DNA of 64,000 nucleotides from Planctomycetaceae bacterium. GTDB lineage: Bacteria; Planctomycetota; Planctomycetia; Planctomycetales; Planctomycetaceae. Under the pieces are notes generated by a model. That model was given only the letters and a program-made list of their open reading frames with translations, was not told the DNA's origin and searched no databases. Shown one piece after another: positions 54,180 to 64,000 of this stretch; within the stretch, counting starts at the first letter, position 1; every line of letters starts with the position of its first letter. Position numbers and translations under genes: made by a program. The stretch lies in contig PBSL01000043.1 of NCBI GenBank assembly GCA_002726205.1, positions 33,815-97,814 of the forward strand, read 5' to 3'.

Positions 54180-57100
54180 GAACCGGCCCCCGCAGCAACC
54201 GGGCCGCCAACAGCCCGCAGATTTGCCCTGGCGTCCTCGTATTTCGGGTCAAGTTCGACGGCCAGTTGGAAGTGTCTGCGGGCACTTTGTCGCCGGCCCT
54301 GTTTCAGCAGTGCCGTGCCCAGGAGATTGTGAGCCGGAGGGAAACGGGGGTTGATCCGCACCGCCTCGCGAAAGTACTTGACCGCCTCGAGATTCCGCTG
54401 TTCCTGCAGGCAGATTGACCCCAGGTTCATGTGTGCCTGCAGTTGGTCGGGGTCAAGCGAGAGAGTTTCCTGGTAGGTTTTCTCGGCCGAGCGAACGTCG
54501 CCCCGGCGAAGTTGGACGTTCCCCAGATTCGTCGTGGCTTTCGCGTCCAGGGGATCAAGGCGACGAGCCAGCACGTAGGCCCTCTCGGCCCGATTCAGCT
54601 TTTCCCGACCGTCCCAGGCATTGCCCAGGTCAACCAGCACGCCGGCGGCCCTGTGTTTCAGATTGAACGGGTTGCCGTTGCGTTCGGCGAGGTCCGCTGC
54701 AAGCAGCGCGAACGACCGCGCATCGTCAAGGTGGCCGCGACGCACCAGCCGATCGGCCAACCGGATCGCGACACCAGCAAGTCCGTGAGGCCTCAGGAAC
54801 CAGCGACCGGGATAGGCGAGCGCCGGATCCTTGACCCGACCGGGAATTTTCCCGGAGACAACTCCCTTGCCGGCCCCAGCGGCTGTGATCACGGCAACAT
54901 CGGCCAGCAGCGTATCAACCGAGACCGGCCCCTTGTAGATCACGGCCAGCCGGCCCGAGGCATCCAGCAGGAAACTCGCCGGAACCGGCAGGGTGTACTT
55001 GTCGTCGAGCCGGGTACGAACGGTCAGCACGACGTCGTGGACAACATCCAGCCGATCAACCGCAGCCGAGGTCGCCCGCCCCGAGCCGAAGCCGATCTCG
55101 TGCTTCTCGAGGAACGACCTGATCAGCCCGGCCCCGGCCGGCTCTCCATCGGCCAGACCGTCCACCGACAGTGCCAGGATGTCGAGTCCCGCTCGATCGA
55201 TCTCGGCCTTCCGCTCGGTGAAACCATGCAGTTCCGCAACACAGGGCAGGCACCAGGTCGCCCACAGGTTCAGCAGGACCGGCCTGCCGGACCGCCGAAC
55301 CACCTGCAACCTGTTTTCGTCATCGAGAAACTCGAGCCGTGGAAGCGGCAGGCGTTCCAGGAGGGGAATCCGGGCCTTGCCCGTCGACGGAACCGCAGGG
55401 AGGCCCCCGTCGGGCAAGGTCACCTGTCGTTTGGCCTGCCCGGTGGCCTCTCCGGAGCCTTCAACCACAAGATACCGCCCGCCCGGTTCCAGGCCGTCGA
55501 TCGTCTCGGTGGCTCCCCCCGGCCAGTGAACCACCAGCCGACAGCTCCGGCGACTCGCACCCACGCCGAAGTGCACCCACTTGCTCGACTGGGCCAGGTA
55601 ACCGCTGCCAGCCTGGAGCGAACGAGTCAGCGGCGGCGACGTCTCGCCAACGGTCGAGAGAACCAGCCGGGCACCGATGGCATCGCGATTTCCCCGGGTC
55701 GCCTGCAGGCGAACGGCCAAGCCCTGCTGGCCGGTTGAACCGTTGTTCCTGAGAAACCGCAGCCGCGGGGCCGTGCGATTGGTGATCCAGAGATCGAGGT
55801 CGCCGTCATGGTCCCAGTCGACCACGGCCACGGCACGGGCGTCGTCCGGAAAATCAACACCGCTGGCGTACGACACGTCGGCAAAAGCCCGGTCGCCGCC
55901 GATGTTCAGGTAACAGCAATTCCGCTCTCGGCCGCTCCAGGACCCCCCGGTCTCGATCAGGTCGGTCATCCTCGACCAACCGTCACCGTAGCGAGGATCC
56001 GGCGGTCCCTGGTTGACCGCCGTGGGCGAGCGCGACACGACCTGTCGCCAGAAGAAACTTCACAAGTCGTTGGTGTCAGAACCGGTGACGTAGCCGTTGG
56101 CAACCAGCAGGTCGGGGCGACCGTCGTTGTTGATGTCCAGGAACGGTGATCCCCAGGCCCAACGCCCCATCGTCACGTCGCGAACCACGCTGACATCCCG
56201 GAATGAGCCGTCGCCGACGTTCTCGAACAGCGTGTTGCCGCGGGCATGCCGCTGGAACTGGCCGCGAATCTCCTCGGACGCCCCTGCCTGGAACCGTCGC
56301 TGGAAGGCAATTCGTTCTCCGGCGGAACTGAACATGTTGCCGACATACAGGTCAGGACGACCGTCGCCGTTGAAATCGCACCAGCTGACACTCATTCCTG
56401 CCGCGATGTCCTCGACGCCGGCCGTGGCCGCCACATCAGTGAACCGGCCCCCGTCGTTGCGATACAGGCAATTGCGACCGTAATCGTTGGCGACGTAGAG
56501 ATCCGGATCCCCATCCATGTCGTAGTCGGCCCAGCCAGCCGCGAAACTCCAGCGCCGGTTGTTCACTCCAAGTCCCACCGCGTCGGTGACGTCACGGAAT
56601 CGCCAGTCCCCGTCGTTCCGCAACAGACGATTGGAACCTCCGTTGTTGGCGTCGTGATAGGGATAGGGAATCGCCTCGGGTGTCCCGACCGGGGAATCGC
56701 CGGCCAGGAATCCCTTGCCGTAACCGGTGATGTACAGGTCGAGATCTCCATCACCGTCATAGTCGGCGGCAGCCAGCGAATAGGAATCACCGGTCGAGAA
56801 GACCGTCTCCCGTTCGATGAAACGGCCACCCCCTTCATTGGACATCAAGACCAGGTTCACGTTCAGCACGCAGGCGAGGTCCTGGTCGCCGTCGTTGTCG
56901 AAATCGAGCAGCAGGGCGCCGCGAGAACGATCGAGCCAATCGACACCAGCCTCCCGTGCCCGGTCACGAACCGTGCCATCGGTCTGCTGGATCAGCAGAC
57001 GGTTCGGCAGGCCTCCGGGCTGGCAGAGATACAGGTCGTCGAGGCCGTCGCCGTTGACATCGCCGATCGCCAGGCCCTGGTGACCATGCAATGACACCCC

Positions 57101-57922
57101 GAGTTCGGCCTGGAGTCGCCCGCGCCAGTGGTCGATGCTCCGGGACAGCTGCCCGGCGACCTCGGTCGCCGGTCGCAGCACCCCGGCCGTGGCGTCGATA
57201 AACAGCCGGCCCCCGGCCACCGTGCCGGTCACCTCCTCCAGCAAGCGGCGACGCAGTTCGACCAACCGCGGTGGCGCCTTCGCCCGCAGTTCCCACACGC
57301 ATCGCCAACGGGCTCGCTGCTGAACGAAACTGTCGCCCTGGCGAGCTCCCGATTCCATCAGGACCAGGGTTGTCGCCCGGTCCCCGTCGAGATCGACGGA
57401 GGTGATCTTGAAGTGCAGTTGAATGTCCGACCAGCCTTCCCAGTCGGACATCAACTCCCCCAGCGATCCGAGCAGGCCTGCGACACCGTGACGGTCGTCC
57501 GGGGATCCGTCGGTCCCCTCGATGCTCTCGGACCGATGACGACGAATCACCAGGTCCCCCGTGTTGTAGACGGTGGGCAGTGTCTGCGGCCTCAGCCGGT
57601 CCCCGCGGAACGTCGCCGCCGCCACCTTGTCGACAACCGCCGGATCAAATCGACCGTCGGCTTCGAGGTCCTCGGCCAGCAACTGCAACTGGCGCCGGGC
57701 GGCCAGGTTGAACTCCTCGGTTTGCCATCTCGCTTCGGTTTCCCCCGGAGACGAGGCGAGGGCCGGGGATTGTGCCCCCTTCCGGCCGCTGGTATCTGTC
57801 GTCGATGAAGAAGGATCTCGGTCGATGCAACTCCAGGCAAACAGCCCAATCCCCAGGACCGCTCCCAGGACCGCAATCGCCTGTCCCTTCTTTCTGACAT
57901 CCATCGGCGACTGGTCGCTCAT
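54176..57922 (-). CDS. FG-GAP/UnbV/thioredoxin-like/TPR protein with in-frame TGA: candidate selenoprotein
   Basis: One reading frame of 1248 residues is interrupted only by TGA at 56062-56060, codon 621. Before it lie a lipoprotein-like or anchor segment (IAVLGAVLGIGLFAWSCID) and FG-GAP/VCBS repeats (VNGDGLDDLYL, YDGDGDLDLYI, YDMDGDPDLYV, INNDGRPDLLV). After it the frame continues without a gap: SFFWRQVVSRSPTAV, another FG-GAP repeat (~678-723), the UnbV/ASPIC domain (~745-818, GSGYLAQSSKWVHFGVG), a TlpA-like thioredoxin domain with WATWCLPC (Cys891, Cys894) and four TPRs (~1080-1238). FG-GAP repeats and UnbV normally lie on one polypeptide, so the TGA splits a single family. A SECIS-like hairpin follows the TGA. 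The alternatives are a stop that yields two proteins, or a mutated Cys codon. Confidence 0.8.
56032..56048 (-). promoter_or_regulatory. bSECIS-like hairpin after the in-frame TGA of the FG-GAP gene
   Basis: On the minus strand, GCGACA pairs with TGTCGC (six pairs) around the loop GGTCG. The first loop base is G, exactly 18 nt after the TGA at 56062-56060, inside the usual 16-37 nt window for the conserved guanosine of bacterial SECIS elements. The loop begins GGTC, like the E. coli fdhF element. Confidence 0.65.
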
Positions 57923-57977
57923 CTGCTGCCTATCGTGGCAAGAGGATCCAAGAAACGGCGAAACAAACTCCTACGCG

Positions 57978-58006
57978 ATTATCACACACGCTTTCCGGAA
58001 CGGTAA
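57978..58006 (-). promoter_or_regulatory. Candidate promoter for the FG-GAP-LRR unit
   Basis: On the minus strand TTACCG (58006-58001) and GATAAT (57983-57978) are spaced by 17 bases; the -10 box matches five of six consensus positions and the -35 box three. Transcription would start near 57970, about 48 bases before ATG 57922. Confidence 0.45.
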
Positions 58007-58106
58007 AGCGGTGATGGCTTCTCAAACGTTCTTGCTGGCCGGTTTTTCTGCCACTGATTAGACTCGTCGTCATCATCATAACCGGATGCCCCTGTTGAGG
58101 TTTTCG

Positions 58107-60929
58107 ATGAACGATCCGGCCTGCTTACATTCACCTGCTCCGACACGACTCGCGATGGCCCTCGTGCTGGTCCTGGCCGCCACGCCCGGCCCCGCGGCCG
58201 AGAAGACCGCGCCGGCCGCAATGTCACCACATCCAACGATTCCCGCCTTCGCCCGCTTCTTCGACAATGACAAGGCCGACACCATCCGTGGCGGCCGCCT
58301 GTTGATGACCGAATTGAACTGCACGAGTTGCCACACTGAAACGGCCAGGCCGACCAGCGTGAAAACCAGGCAGGCCCCGCTGCTGGACCAGATTGGTTCG
58401 CGAGTCCAGCCCGAGTGGATGATCCGGTTCCTGGCCAACCCTCACCAGACCAAGCCGGGAACGACGATGCCCGACCTGTTTCCAGGCCTCGACCCGAAAT
58501 CCGAGTCCGCCCAGGTCGAGGCACTCGTCAACTTTCTCGCTTCGACCGGATCGGTTCGTGCCACCGTCCCGCAACCGGCCGAGGTCGTCCGGGGAAACCG
58601 GTTGTTCCACGCAATCGGCTGCGTGGCCTGTCACCAGTCTCGACAGGATCCGAAGGCAGCGACACTGCCGACATCGGTCCCCCTGGGCCAGGTCCAGGAC
58701 AAGTACACGCTGGCCAGCCTGGCCGGATTCCTGAAAAATCCCCTGGCCGTACGACCGGGTGGTCGGATGCCCAGCCTCAATCTCAACGACCGGGAAGCGC
58801 GTGACCTGGCGGGCTACTTTTTCCAGGATTTCCAGTTGCCGCCGAACCTGGCGTTTGCCTACTACGAAGGTCGTTGGTCGGAAATCCCCGATTTCAGCAA
58901 GCTCAAGCCCAGGTCCACCGGGAAAACTTCTGGATTCCAACTCGGCATCGCCGGGCGGAAAGACTACTTCGGTCTCAGATTCACCGGGTTCCTGCAGGTG
59001 CCGCGGGACGGTCGTTACACGTTCTTCCTGGGCTCCGACGACGGCAGCCGATTGCAGATCGACGGCAAGACGGTCGTCGAGGTCAACGGCATCCACGCGT
59101 ACGTCGAACGCAATAAGAGCGTCGAACTTTCCGCGGGCCCTCACCCCCTGCTGGTGGATTTCTTCGAGGCCAACGGTGGTGAGGTCCTAAAAGTCGAATT
59201 CCAGGGACCGGGAATCTCGCGACGCCCGCTTTCGAACAACGCAACACCGGTCGCCAAACCGAAACCCCCGAAACCAAAGCCCGGCAGGAAGGCCCTGGTC
59301 CTGGATCCCTCCCAGATCGAACAGGGTCGCGTCCTGTTCACCAAGCTGGGCTGCGCCGCCTGCCACCAGGCCAAGCACAAGGGACAACCGTTGCGGCACA
59401 CGGGACCACCGGCCCCGGCACTGGCCAAGCTCGACTCACGCCAGGGCTGCCTGTCGGCCGGCCCGGCCGCGTCACCGGCCAAGAACGTGCCTGACTTCCG
59501 GCTGTCGCAACGACAACGAAAGTCACTGGTCGCCACCCTGGCCGCGCCCCGGACAAGTCCGACGGCCAAGTCGAGAATCACCGAGACGATCCAGACGTTC
59601 AATTGCCTGGCCTGCCACGCACGGGAGAAACTCGGCGGCGTCGAACGGACCCGCAATCCGCTGTTCGTGACGACGATCAAGGAAATGGGTGACGAGGGCA
59701 GGATCCCGCCGCTGCTGGACGGGGTCGGGGACAAGCTCAACGACAACTGGCTGAAGCAGGTCCTGGACAACGGGGCCAACGACCGGCCCTACATGCTGAC
59801 CCGCATGCCACGGTTTGGGACCGCCAATGTCGGCCACCTTGTCGCTGACCTGGCCAGCGTCGACCGCAAGCAAAAACCCGTCGCACTGACACTCGAGGAA
59901 CGCGTCCACCGTGTCCGGTCGGCCGGACGTTTTCTCTCCGGTGGCAAGGCCCTGGCCTGTATCAAGTGTCACTACTTTGGTGGACACAAGGCCACCGGGA
60001 TCCAGTCACTGGACCTTCTGACAATGACCCGCAGACTGAGAAAAGACTGGTTCATTCGCTACATGCTCGATCCCCAGGCCTACCGTCCCGGCACGCGAAT
60101 GCCGGCGGCCTGGCCGCGAGGCCAGACGCTGTTGCCCGACGTGCTCGACGGAGTCCCCAAGCACCAGATTGCCGGTATCTGGGAATACCTCGTCGATGGA
60201 GGCAAGGCGGGCCTGCCCAGCGGGCTGATCCGTAATCCGATCGAGCTGGTGCCCGGAAAAGAGCCGATCATCTACCGTAACTTCATCACCGGGGTCAGCC
60301 CTCGTGGCATCGCGGTGGGATATCCGGAAAAAGCGAATCTGACATTCGACGCCGATCAACTGGCGTTGAGGCTGATCTGGCACAACGCCTTCATCGACGC
60401 TTCCAGGCACTGGAACGGCCGTGGCCAGGGCTTTCAACCCCCCCTGGGCGACCACCTGGTCACACTCCCCGGCGGCGTGCCGTTCGCCTCGCTCGAGTCG
60501 CCCGACGCCGCCTGGCCCACCCAGCCGGCCCGTGAACAGGGCTACCGTTTCCGTGGCTACCGTATCGACGGCAACCGCCGACCGATCTTCCGGTACCACT
60601 TCGGCGAGTTGACAGTCGAGGACTTCCCCAAGCCGGTCCCGACGAGCGGCGACGCCGAGCTGGTCCGAACGCTGACGCTGGCACCGCGGCGGTCCGGCAA
60701 GCCGGCGGCAAACCCGATCAGGCCAAACTGGTACCGTGCCGCCGTCGACGCATCAATCCTGCCCGAAAAGGACGGCTCGTTCCTCGTCGGCAAGATCCTC
60801 AAGGTGACCATCACGCAAAACGGTGGCGAGACTCCGAAACTGAGACGGCAGGGCAAGACCAGCGAACTGCTCGTACCCATCCACTGGAACGGCGACCGGG
60901 CCGTCATCGTACAAAAGTACTCGTGGTGA
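58107..60929 (+). CDS. Five-heme c-type cytochrome with central PA14 domain
   Basis: This 940-residue exported protein (signal core [15 protein letters not shown]) has five CXXCH heme sites: CTSCH at 72, CVACH at 172, CAACH at 416, CLACH at 500 and CIKCH at 618. Between the second and third lies a PA14-like beta-barrel (~285-370, [20 protein letters not shown], then [10 protein letters not shown]), a domain often involved in carbohydrate binding. The C-terminal ~270 residues are cytochrome-associated and lack further heme motifs. ATG 58107 has GAGG six bases upstream; ATG 58086 is less likely. It lies 70 bases before the propeller dehydrogenase gene, with which it probably forms an electron-transfer pair. 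Confidence 0.87.
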   Translation: MNDPACLHSPAPTRLAMALVLVLAATPGPAAEKTAPAAMSPHPTIPAFARFFDNDKADTIRGGRLLMTELNCTSCHTETARPTSVKTRQAPLLDQIGSRVQPEWMIRFLANPHQTKPGTTMPDLFPGLDPKSESAQVEALVNFLASTGSVRATVPQPAEVVRGNRLFHAIGCVACHQSRQDPKAATLPTSVPLGQVQDKYTLASLAGFLKNPLAVRPGGRMPSLNLNDREARDLAGYFFQDFQLPPNLAFAYYEGRWSEIPDFSKLKPRSTGKTSGFQLGIAGRKDYFGLRFTGFLQVPRDGRYTFFLGSDDGSRLQIDGKTVVEVNGIHAYVERNKSVELSAGPHPLLVDFFEANGGEVLKVEFQGPGISRRPLSNNATPVAKPKPPKPKPGRKALVLDPSQIEQGRVLFTKLGCAACHQAKHKGQPLRHTGPPAPALAKLDSRQGCLSAGPAASPAKNVPDFRLSQRQRKSLVATLAAPRTSPTAKSRITETIQTFNCLACHAREKLGGVERTRNPLFVTTIKEMGDEGRIPPLLDGVGDKLNDNWLKQVLDNGANDRPYMLTRMPRFGTANVGHLVADLASVDRKQKPVALTLEERVHRVRSAGRFLSGGKALACIKCHYFGGHKATGIQSLDLLTMTRRLRKDWFIRYMLDPQAYRPGTRMPAAWPRGQTLLPDVLDGVPKHQIAGIWEYLVDGGKAGLPSGLIRNPIELVPGKEPIIYRNFITGVSPRGIAVGYPEKANLTFDADQLALRLIWHNAFIDASRHWNGRGQGFQPPLGDHLVTLPGGVPFASLESPDAAWPTQPAREQGYRFRGYRIDGNRRPIFRYHFGELTVEDFPKPVPTSGDAELVRTLTLAPRRSGKPAANPIRPNWYRAAVDASILPEKDGSFLVGKILKVTITQNGGETPKLRRQGKTSELLVPIHWNGDRAVIVQKYSW

Positions 60930-60999
60930 CCCGGCAAATTTCGCCTTCCAACCCCGGCGACGACAACCTCACGACCTCGCAAGACGGATCCAGAACACC

Positions 61000-62481
61000 A
61001 TGACCACTCGCCATCAGTTGCAACTGCTGACGGTTTCGCTCCTGGTCCTCCTGGCCCTTTCGCCTGCAAACATCACGGCCCAGGACAAGCCGGTAACCGA
61101 GGCCGACTACTACAGGCTGACAACATTGCCGATCCCCCGGGGTGTTGCGTTGGAAGCCGGCGGACTCGAATTGCTGCCCAGCGGACAGCTGGCCGTTTCG
61201 AGCCGGAGGGGCGAGATCTACCTGGTCGACAACCCGTTCTCTGAACCGGCGTCGATGAAGTTCACCCGCTACGCCCACGGCCTGCACGAGGTCCTGGGCC
61301 TGTCCTGGAAAAACGGCTGGCTGTACGCGACGCAGCGGTGCGAGGTCACCCGGATGAAGGACGTCGACGGCGACGGACGCGCCGACATTCTCGAAACCGT
61401 CAACGACGACTGGGGCATCACCGGGGACTACCACGAGTACGCCTTCGGATCGAAGTTCGACCCCCGCGGTGACCTGTGGGTCGTGCTCTGCCTGACCGGA
61501 TCGTTCAACAGCAACACGAAATACCGCGGCTGGTGCCTGAGGATCAAGCCGGATGGAACCAGCGTGCCCACCTGCAGTGGTGTCCGCTCGCCCGGCGGTA
61601 TCGGCATGAACCACCTCGGCGATATGTTCTATACCGACAACCAGGGCCCCTGGAACGGCACGTCGAAGCTACAACACCTGGTGCCGGGCAAGTTTGTCGG
61701 ACATCCCGGCGGCAACCGCTGGTACGACATCACCAAGGCGCTGGGACCAAAGCCCAGGAATCCCGTCAGCGGAAGCCGGATGATGGTCGAGGCCGGGAAG
61801 ATCCCCGAGTTGCTGCCACCGGCGGTCTACTTCCCCTACAAGAAGATGGGACAGTCGGCCAGCGGGATTGCCTGCGACACGACCGACGGCAAGTTCGGTG
61901 TCTTTGCCAACCAGTTGTTCGTCGGCGACCAGACCCACAGCACCGTCATGCGGGTGGACCTGGAGAAAGTCCAGGGGAACTACCAGGGCGCCTGCTTCCC
62001 GTTCCGGGCCGGATTTGGTTCGGGTTCGTTGGCACTGCAGTTGACCGGAAACGGGTCAATGTTCGTCGGCGGTACAAACCGCGGTTGGGGTTCCCGCGGA
62101 AACAAGCCCTACTCGCTGCAACGGCTCGACTGGACCGGAAAAGTGCCCTTCGAAATTCTCACGATGCGCGTCCGACCCAAGGGCTTCCGGCTGACATTCA
62201 CACAGCCACTGGATCCCGACACCGCCTCGAAGATCGACTCCTACACACTGCAAACCTACACCTACATCTACCAAGCCGCCTATGGCAGCCCCGAAGTCGA
62301 CCACACCAAACCAACCATCAAGCAAGCCAACGTGTCGGCCGATGGCCGCAGTGTCGAGTTAATGATCGACGGGCTGCAAATCGGCCACATCCACGAACTG
62401 CACCTGCCCGGCGTGCGTTCAGAGAAAAAACAGCCTCTCCTGCATCCGGCGGCGTATTACACGCTCAATTACCTTCCCTAA
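61000..62481 (+). CDS. PQQ-dependent dehydrogenase-like beta-propeller protein
   Basis: The 493-residue exported protein (signal [16 protein letters not shown]) looks like the soluble sugar/sorbosone dehydrogenase propeller group seen in planctomycetes. Visible repeats are [54 protein letters not shown] and [20 protein letters not shown]. The residues needed to bind PQQ cannot be confirmed by eye. The C-terminal ~120 residues form a beta domain ([20 protein letters not shown]). It sits downstream of the five-heme cytochrome gene, a plausible electron acceptor for it. A weak hairpin (GTGCCC with GGGCAC at 62482-62506) follows the stop. Confidence 0.82.
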   Translation: MTTRHQLQLLTVSLLVLLALSPANITAQDKPVTEADYYRLTTLPIPRGVALEAGGLELLPSGQLAVSSRRGEIYLVDNPFSEPASMKFTRYAHGLHEVLGLSWKNGWLYATQRCEVTRMKDVDGDGRADILETVNDDWGITGDYHEYAFGSKFDPRGDLWVVLCLTGSFNSNTKYRGWCLRIKPDGTSVPTCSGVRSPGGIGMNHLGDMFYTDNQGPWNGTSKLQHLVPGKFVGHPGGNRWYDITKALGPKPRNPVSGSRMMVEAGKIPELLPPAVYFPYKKMGQSASGIACDTTDGKFGVFANQLFVGDQTHSTVMRVDLEKVQGNYQGACFPFRAGFGSGSLALQLTGNGSMFVGGTNRGWGSRGNKPYSLQRLDWTGKVPFEILTMRVRPKGFRLTFTQPLDPDTASKIDSYTLQTYTYIYQAAYGSPEVDHTKPTIKQANVSADGRSVELMIDGLQIGHIHELHLPGVRSEKKQPLLHPAAYYTLNYLP

Positions 62482-62803
62482 GTGCCCGCAATTCTTCCCT
62501 GGGCACGCCTTTGTCGCCCGGCCATCAACTTCCCACGATGAAACTTGTGCGCCTTTGGGTCACCCGTCACGGTAACATGGGGTAGATGGGTAGCTTCTAT
62601 CCTTTTTTGTCGGATTTCGACGCACGAAGTCGACCGGTGATGGGGTAAGGAGGCATAACCGTCAAATCCGTTCAGGTCACACTGGGCGGGAGTCCGAATT
62701 AGGAGATATCCCGGTTTGTCGACTGTCCTGCCCGGCGGGCGGGCTTGGAGAGTTTCCCGGGCAGTCAGTTTCGTTGGGTTTGGTGAGCAGAGGTCTTTTC
62801 GTG
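62482..62803. other. Leader region before the last gene
   Basis: About 320 bases hold no gene. A weak hairpin lies directly after the previous stop (62482-62506). AGAGG at 62789-62793 is the likely ribosome site for the last gene (GTG 62801 at 7 bases or ATG 62804 at 10). TAAGGAGG near 62646-62653 looks like a good ribosome site but is followed by no long frame. No riboswitch class was recognised. Confidence 0.45.
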
Positions 62804-64000
62804 ATGGACATTTCTCGTTGGATTGCCCGGTTACGCCACGCGTTGATCCCTCGCCACCGTTCCGTGACAGCGATTCAGGGTGCGGTGGTGGCCGAGGTGC
62901 TTGAAGACCGCCTGATGCTTGCCGGAGCCGGGATTTCGGCCCAGCCGGATTTCCACCTCCAGGACGTCAACACCACGTCGGCGAGTTTCGACCAGGCGGT
63001 CTCGCCACGGGATTACCTCCAGGAAGTCTCGGCCTGGTATTTCGGACACGCGACCTGAGGGTACTGTCGAAGCCAGTTTGGCTTCCTGGACCAGATGCAG
63101 CAGGAGCTTGACAGTGAGCAACCTGAACTGAACATCAGCATTCTTGGTGTCAACGAGGCCGGCCACGAGTCAGGCAACTCGCTTGTGATCGACGGTCGCG
63201 ACTTGCCGTGGCTGCAGGACATTGACGACAACACCGACAACGTCTCCGACACCTGGGAATCCTGGGACGTCACCTTCCGCGACGTGATCATCACCAGCCC
63301 CGACAACGAGGTGGTGGCCGTCTACAACCTGACCGCCAACGACCTGGCCAACGCCGACAATTTCGCGGCCCTGAAGAACCTGCTGATCGACGCGGCGGGA
63401 ACCAGCAGTGCCCCGTCGCTGGAACTCGCCTCCCTTGACGACGTCACACTGGCGGCCGGATCACCCCAGCACATCGCCTTGAACGGACTCGACCCCGAGG
63501 GTGGTAACCTGTCGTTTTCGGTGCAGAGTTCCGACCCTTCGGTCACCGCCGAAGTCCTCAGCGGCAACCGCAGCCTGAGAATGGAAGTCGATGATTTCGG
63601 CGTGATGACTTTCGAGTTGTTCGAGAACCGGACACCGCGGGCGACACAGCGGATCATCGAGCTGGCCGAGAGCGGCTTCTACAACGACACGACGTTCCAT
63701 CGCGTGATCAACAACTTCATGATCCAGGGCGGCGACCCCACCGGAACCGGTGCCGGCGGCTCGACCCTGGGTGACTTCGACGACCAGTTCGACGTCGACC
63801 TGCAGCACAACAGCCCCGGCTTGCTGTCGATGGCCAAGTCGACCGACGACACCAACGATTCCCAGTTCTTCATCACCGAGGTTCCGACGCGTCACCTCGA
63901 TTTCAACCACTCGATCTTTGGCCTGCTGACCGAGGGCGAGGACGTCCGCGCGCAGATCAGTGATGTCGCTACCGACGGCAGCGACCGCCCGCTGACCACC
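62804..64000 (+). CDS. Thioredoxin-like (UxxC) plus cyclophilin exported protein with in-frame TGA: candidate selenoprotein (3' truncated)
   Basis: The frame stays open from 62804 to the window end except for TGA at 63056-63058, codon 85. The N-terminus has an LEPR-XLL-like motif (AEVLEDRLMLAGAG) used by planctomycete exported proteins. The segment around the TGA reads WYFGHAT-U-GYCRSQFGFL, a Sec-x-x-Cys motif placed like the CxxC of a thioredoxin-like fold. It is followed by about 120 residues of that fold, a short beta region, and a cyclophilin domain with the classic FHRVINNFMIQGGDPTGTG and SQFFIT blocks. A SECIS-like hairpin follows the TGA. If the TGA were a stop, an 84-residue fragment with no redox motif would remain. 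The gene continues beyond the window. Confidence 0.82.
63069..63085 (+). promoter_or_regulatory. bSECIS-like hairpin after the in-frame TGA of the last gene
   Basis: GAAGCCA (63069-63075) pairs perfectly with TGGCTTC (63079-63085), seven pairs, around the loop GTT. The loop G at 63076 is 18 nt after the TGA, the same distance as in the FG-GAP gene, and fits the bacterial SECIS model. Confidence 0.7.

Noticed and set aside
56060..57922. Treating the FG-GAP gene as two separate genes or a pseudogene
   Set aside because: Both halves are in one frame with no gap, the domain family spans the junction, neither half shows decay, and a SECIS-like hairpin follows the TGA.
62774..63058. A complete small protein of about 94 residues ending at 63058
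   Set aside because: Its coding sequence continues in frame for 940 bases into a conserved cyclophilin, so the TGA is better read as selenocysteine.
1..64000. CRISPR arrays, insertion sequences, phage genes or toxin-antitoxin/defence modules
   Set aside because: No repeat-spacer pattern, transposase, integrase or defence-type domain was seen on either strand.

Overview
This window is GC-rich, almost fully coding bacterial DNA, and its gene families point to a planctomycete. Three DUF1501 proteins, two DUF1549/DUF1553 (PSCyt/PSD) proteins, a YTV-type repeat protein, a protein with an LEPR-XLL-like secretion motif, an FG-GAP/UnbV protein and several c-type cytochrome proteins occur together, a mix typical of that phylum. 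No phage, insertion sequence, CRISPR array or integrase was seen.

Layout. 1-3.4 kb: the 3' part of smc, a structured gene-free stretch, and a small HTH-receiver regulator ending in a strong terminator. 3.7-10.6 kb: a plus-strand run of a GT39-type membrane glycosyltransferase, moaC, a double ABC-2 permease, two overlapping CNNM/CBS membrane proteins and a zinc-ribbon protein. 10.7-17.2 kb: a YTV-like secreted protein, glnS, gltX, a stand-alone LigD-type phosphoesterase domain and glnA. 17.2-23 kb: a minus-strand run of two cyclophilins, a class IV aminotransferase, a sulfotransferase-like protein and a PfkB kinase, then tRNA-Gln(UUG) and a TPR protein ending in two RNA polymerase alpha-CTD-like modules. 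23-47.4 kb: planctomycete surface and respiratory-type genes (DUF1549/1553 with DUF1501 pairs, a PPC-domain protein, cytochromes) mixed with metabolic genes (Tm-1-like pair, gamma-glutamyltransferase, isochorismatase-like hydrolase with a degenerate LarA-like protein, Gfo/Idh/MocA oxidoreductase, DUF1573, hemL). 47.4-53 kb: HpcH/HpaI aldolase, acyltransferase, MDR oxidoreductase, and kbl with tdh, which form the threonine-to-glycine pathway. 53-64 kb: an LRR protein, a large FG-GAP/UnbV/thioredoxin/TPR protein, a five-heme cytochrome with a PA14 domain, a beta-propeller dehydrogenase-like protein, and the start of a thioredoxin-like/cyclophilin protein.

The most notable result is two apparent selenoprotein genes. 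The FG-GAP gene (57922 to 54176, minus) and the last gene (62804 to the window end, plus) each have one in-frame TGA inside a family that normally continues across that point. Each TGA is followed by a hairpin whose apical loop begins with G exactly 18 nt downstream, as expected of a bacterial SECIS element. In the last gene the TGA lies in a U-x-x-C redox motif. Read as ordinary stops, these codons would split both genes into false fragments. The selenocysteine machinery (selA, selB, selD, tRNA-Sec) is not in this window and must be sought elsewhere in the genome.

Start sites were chosen from family length, visible Shine-Dalgarno sequences and, in some cases, promoter positions that rule out longer forms. 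Promoter and terminator calls come from reading by eye.
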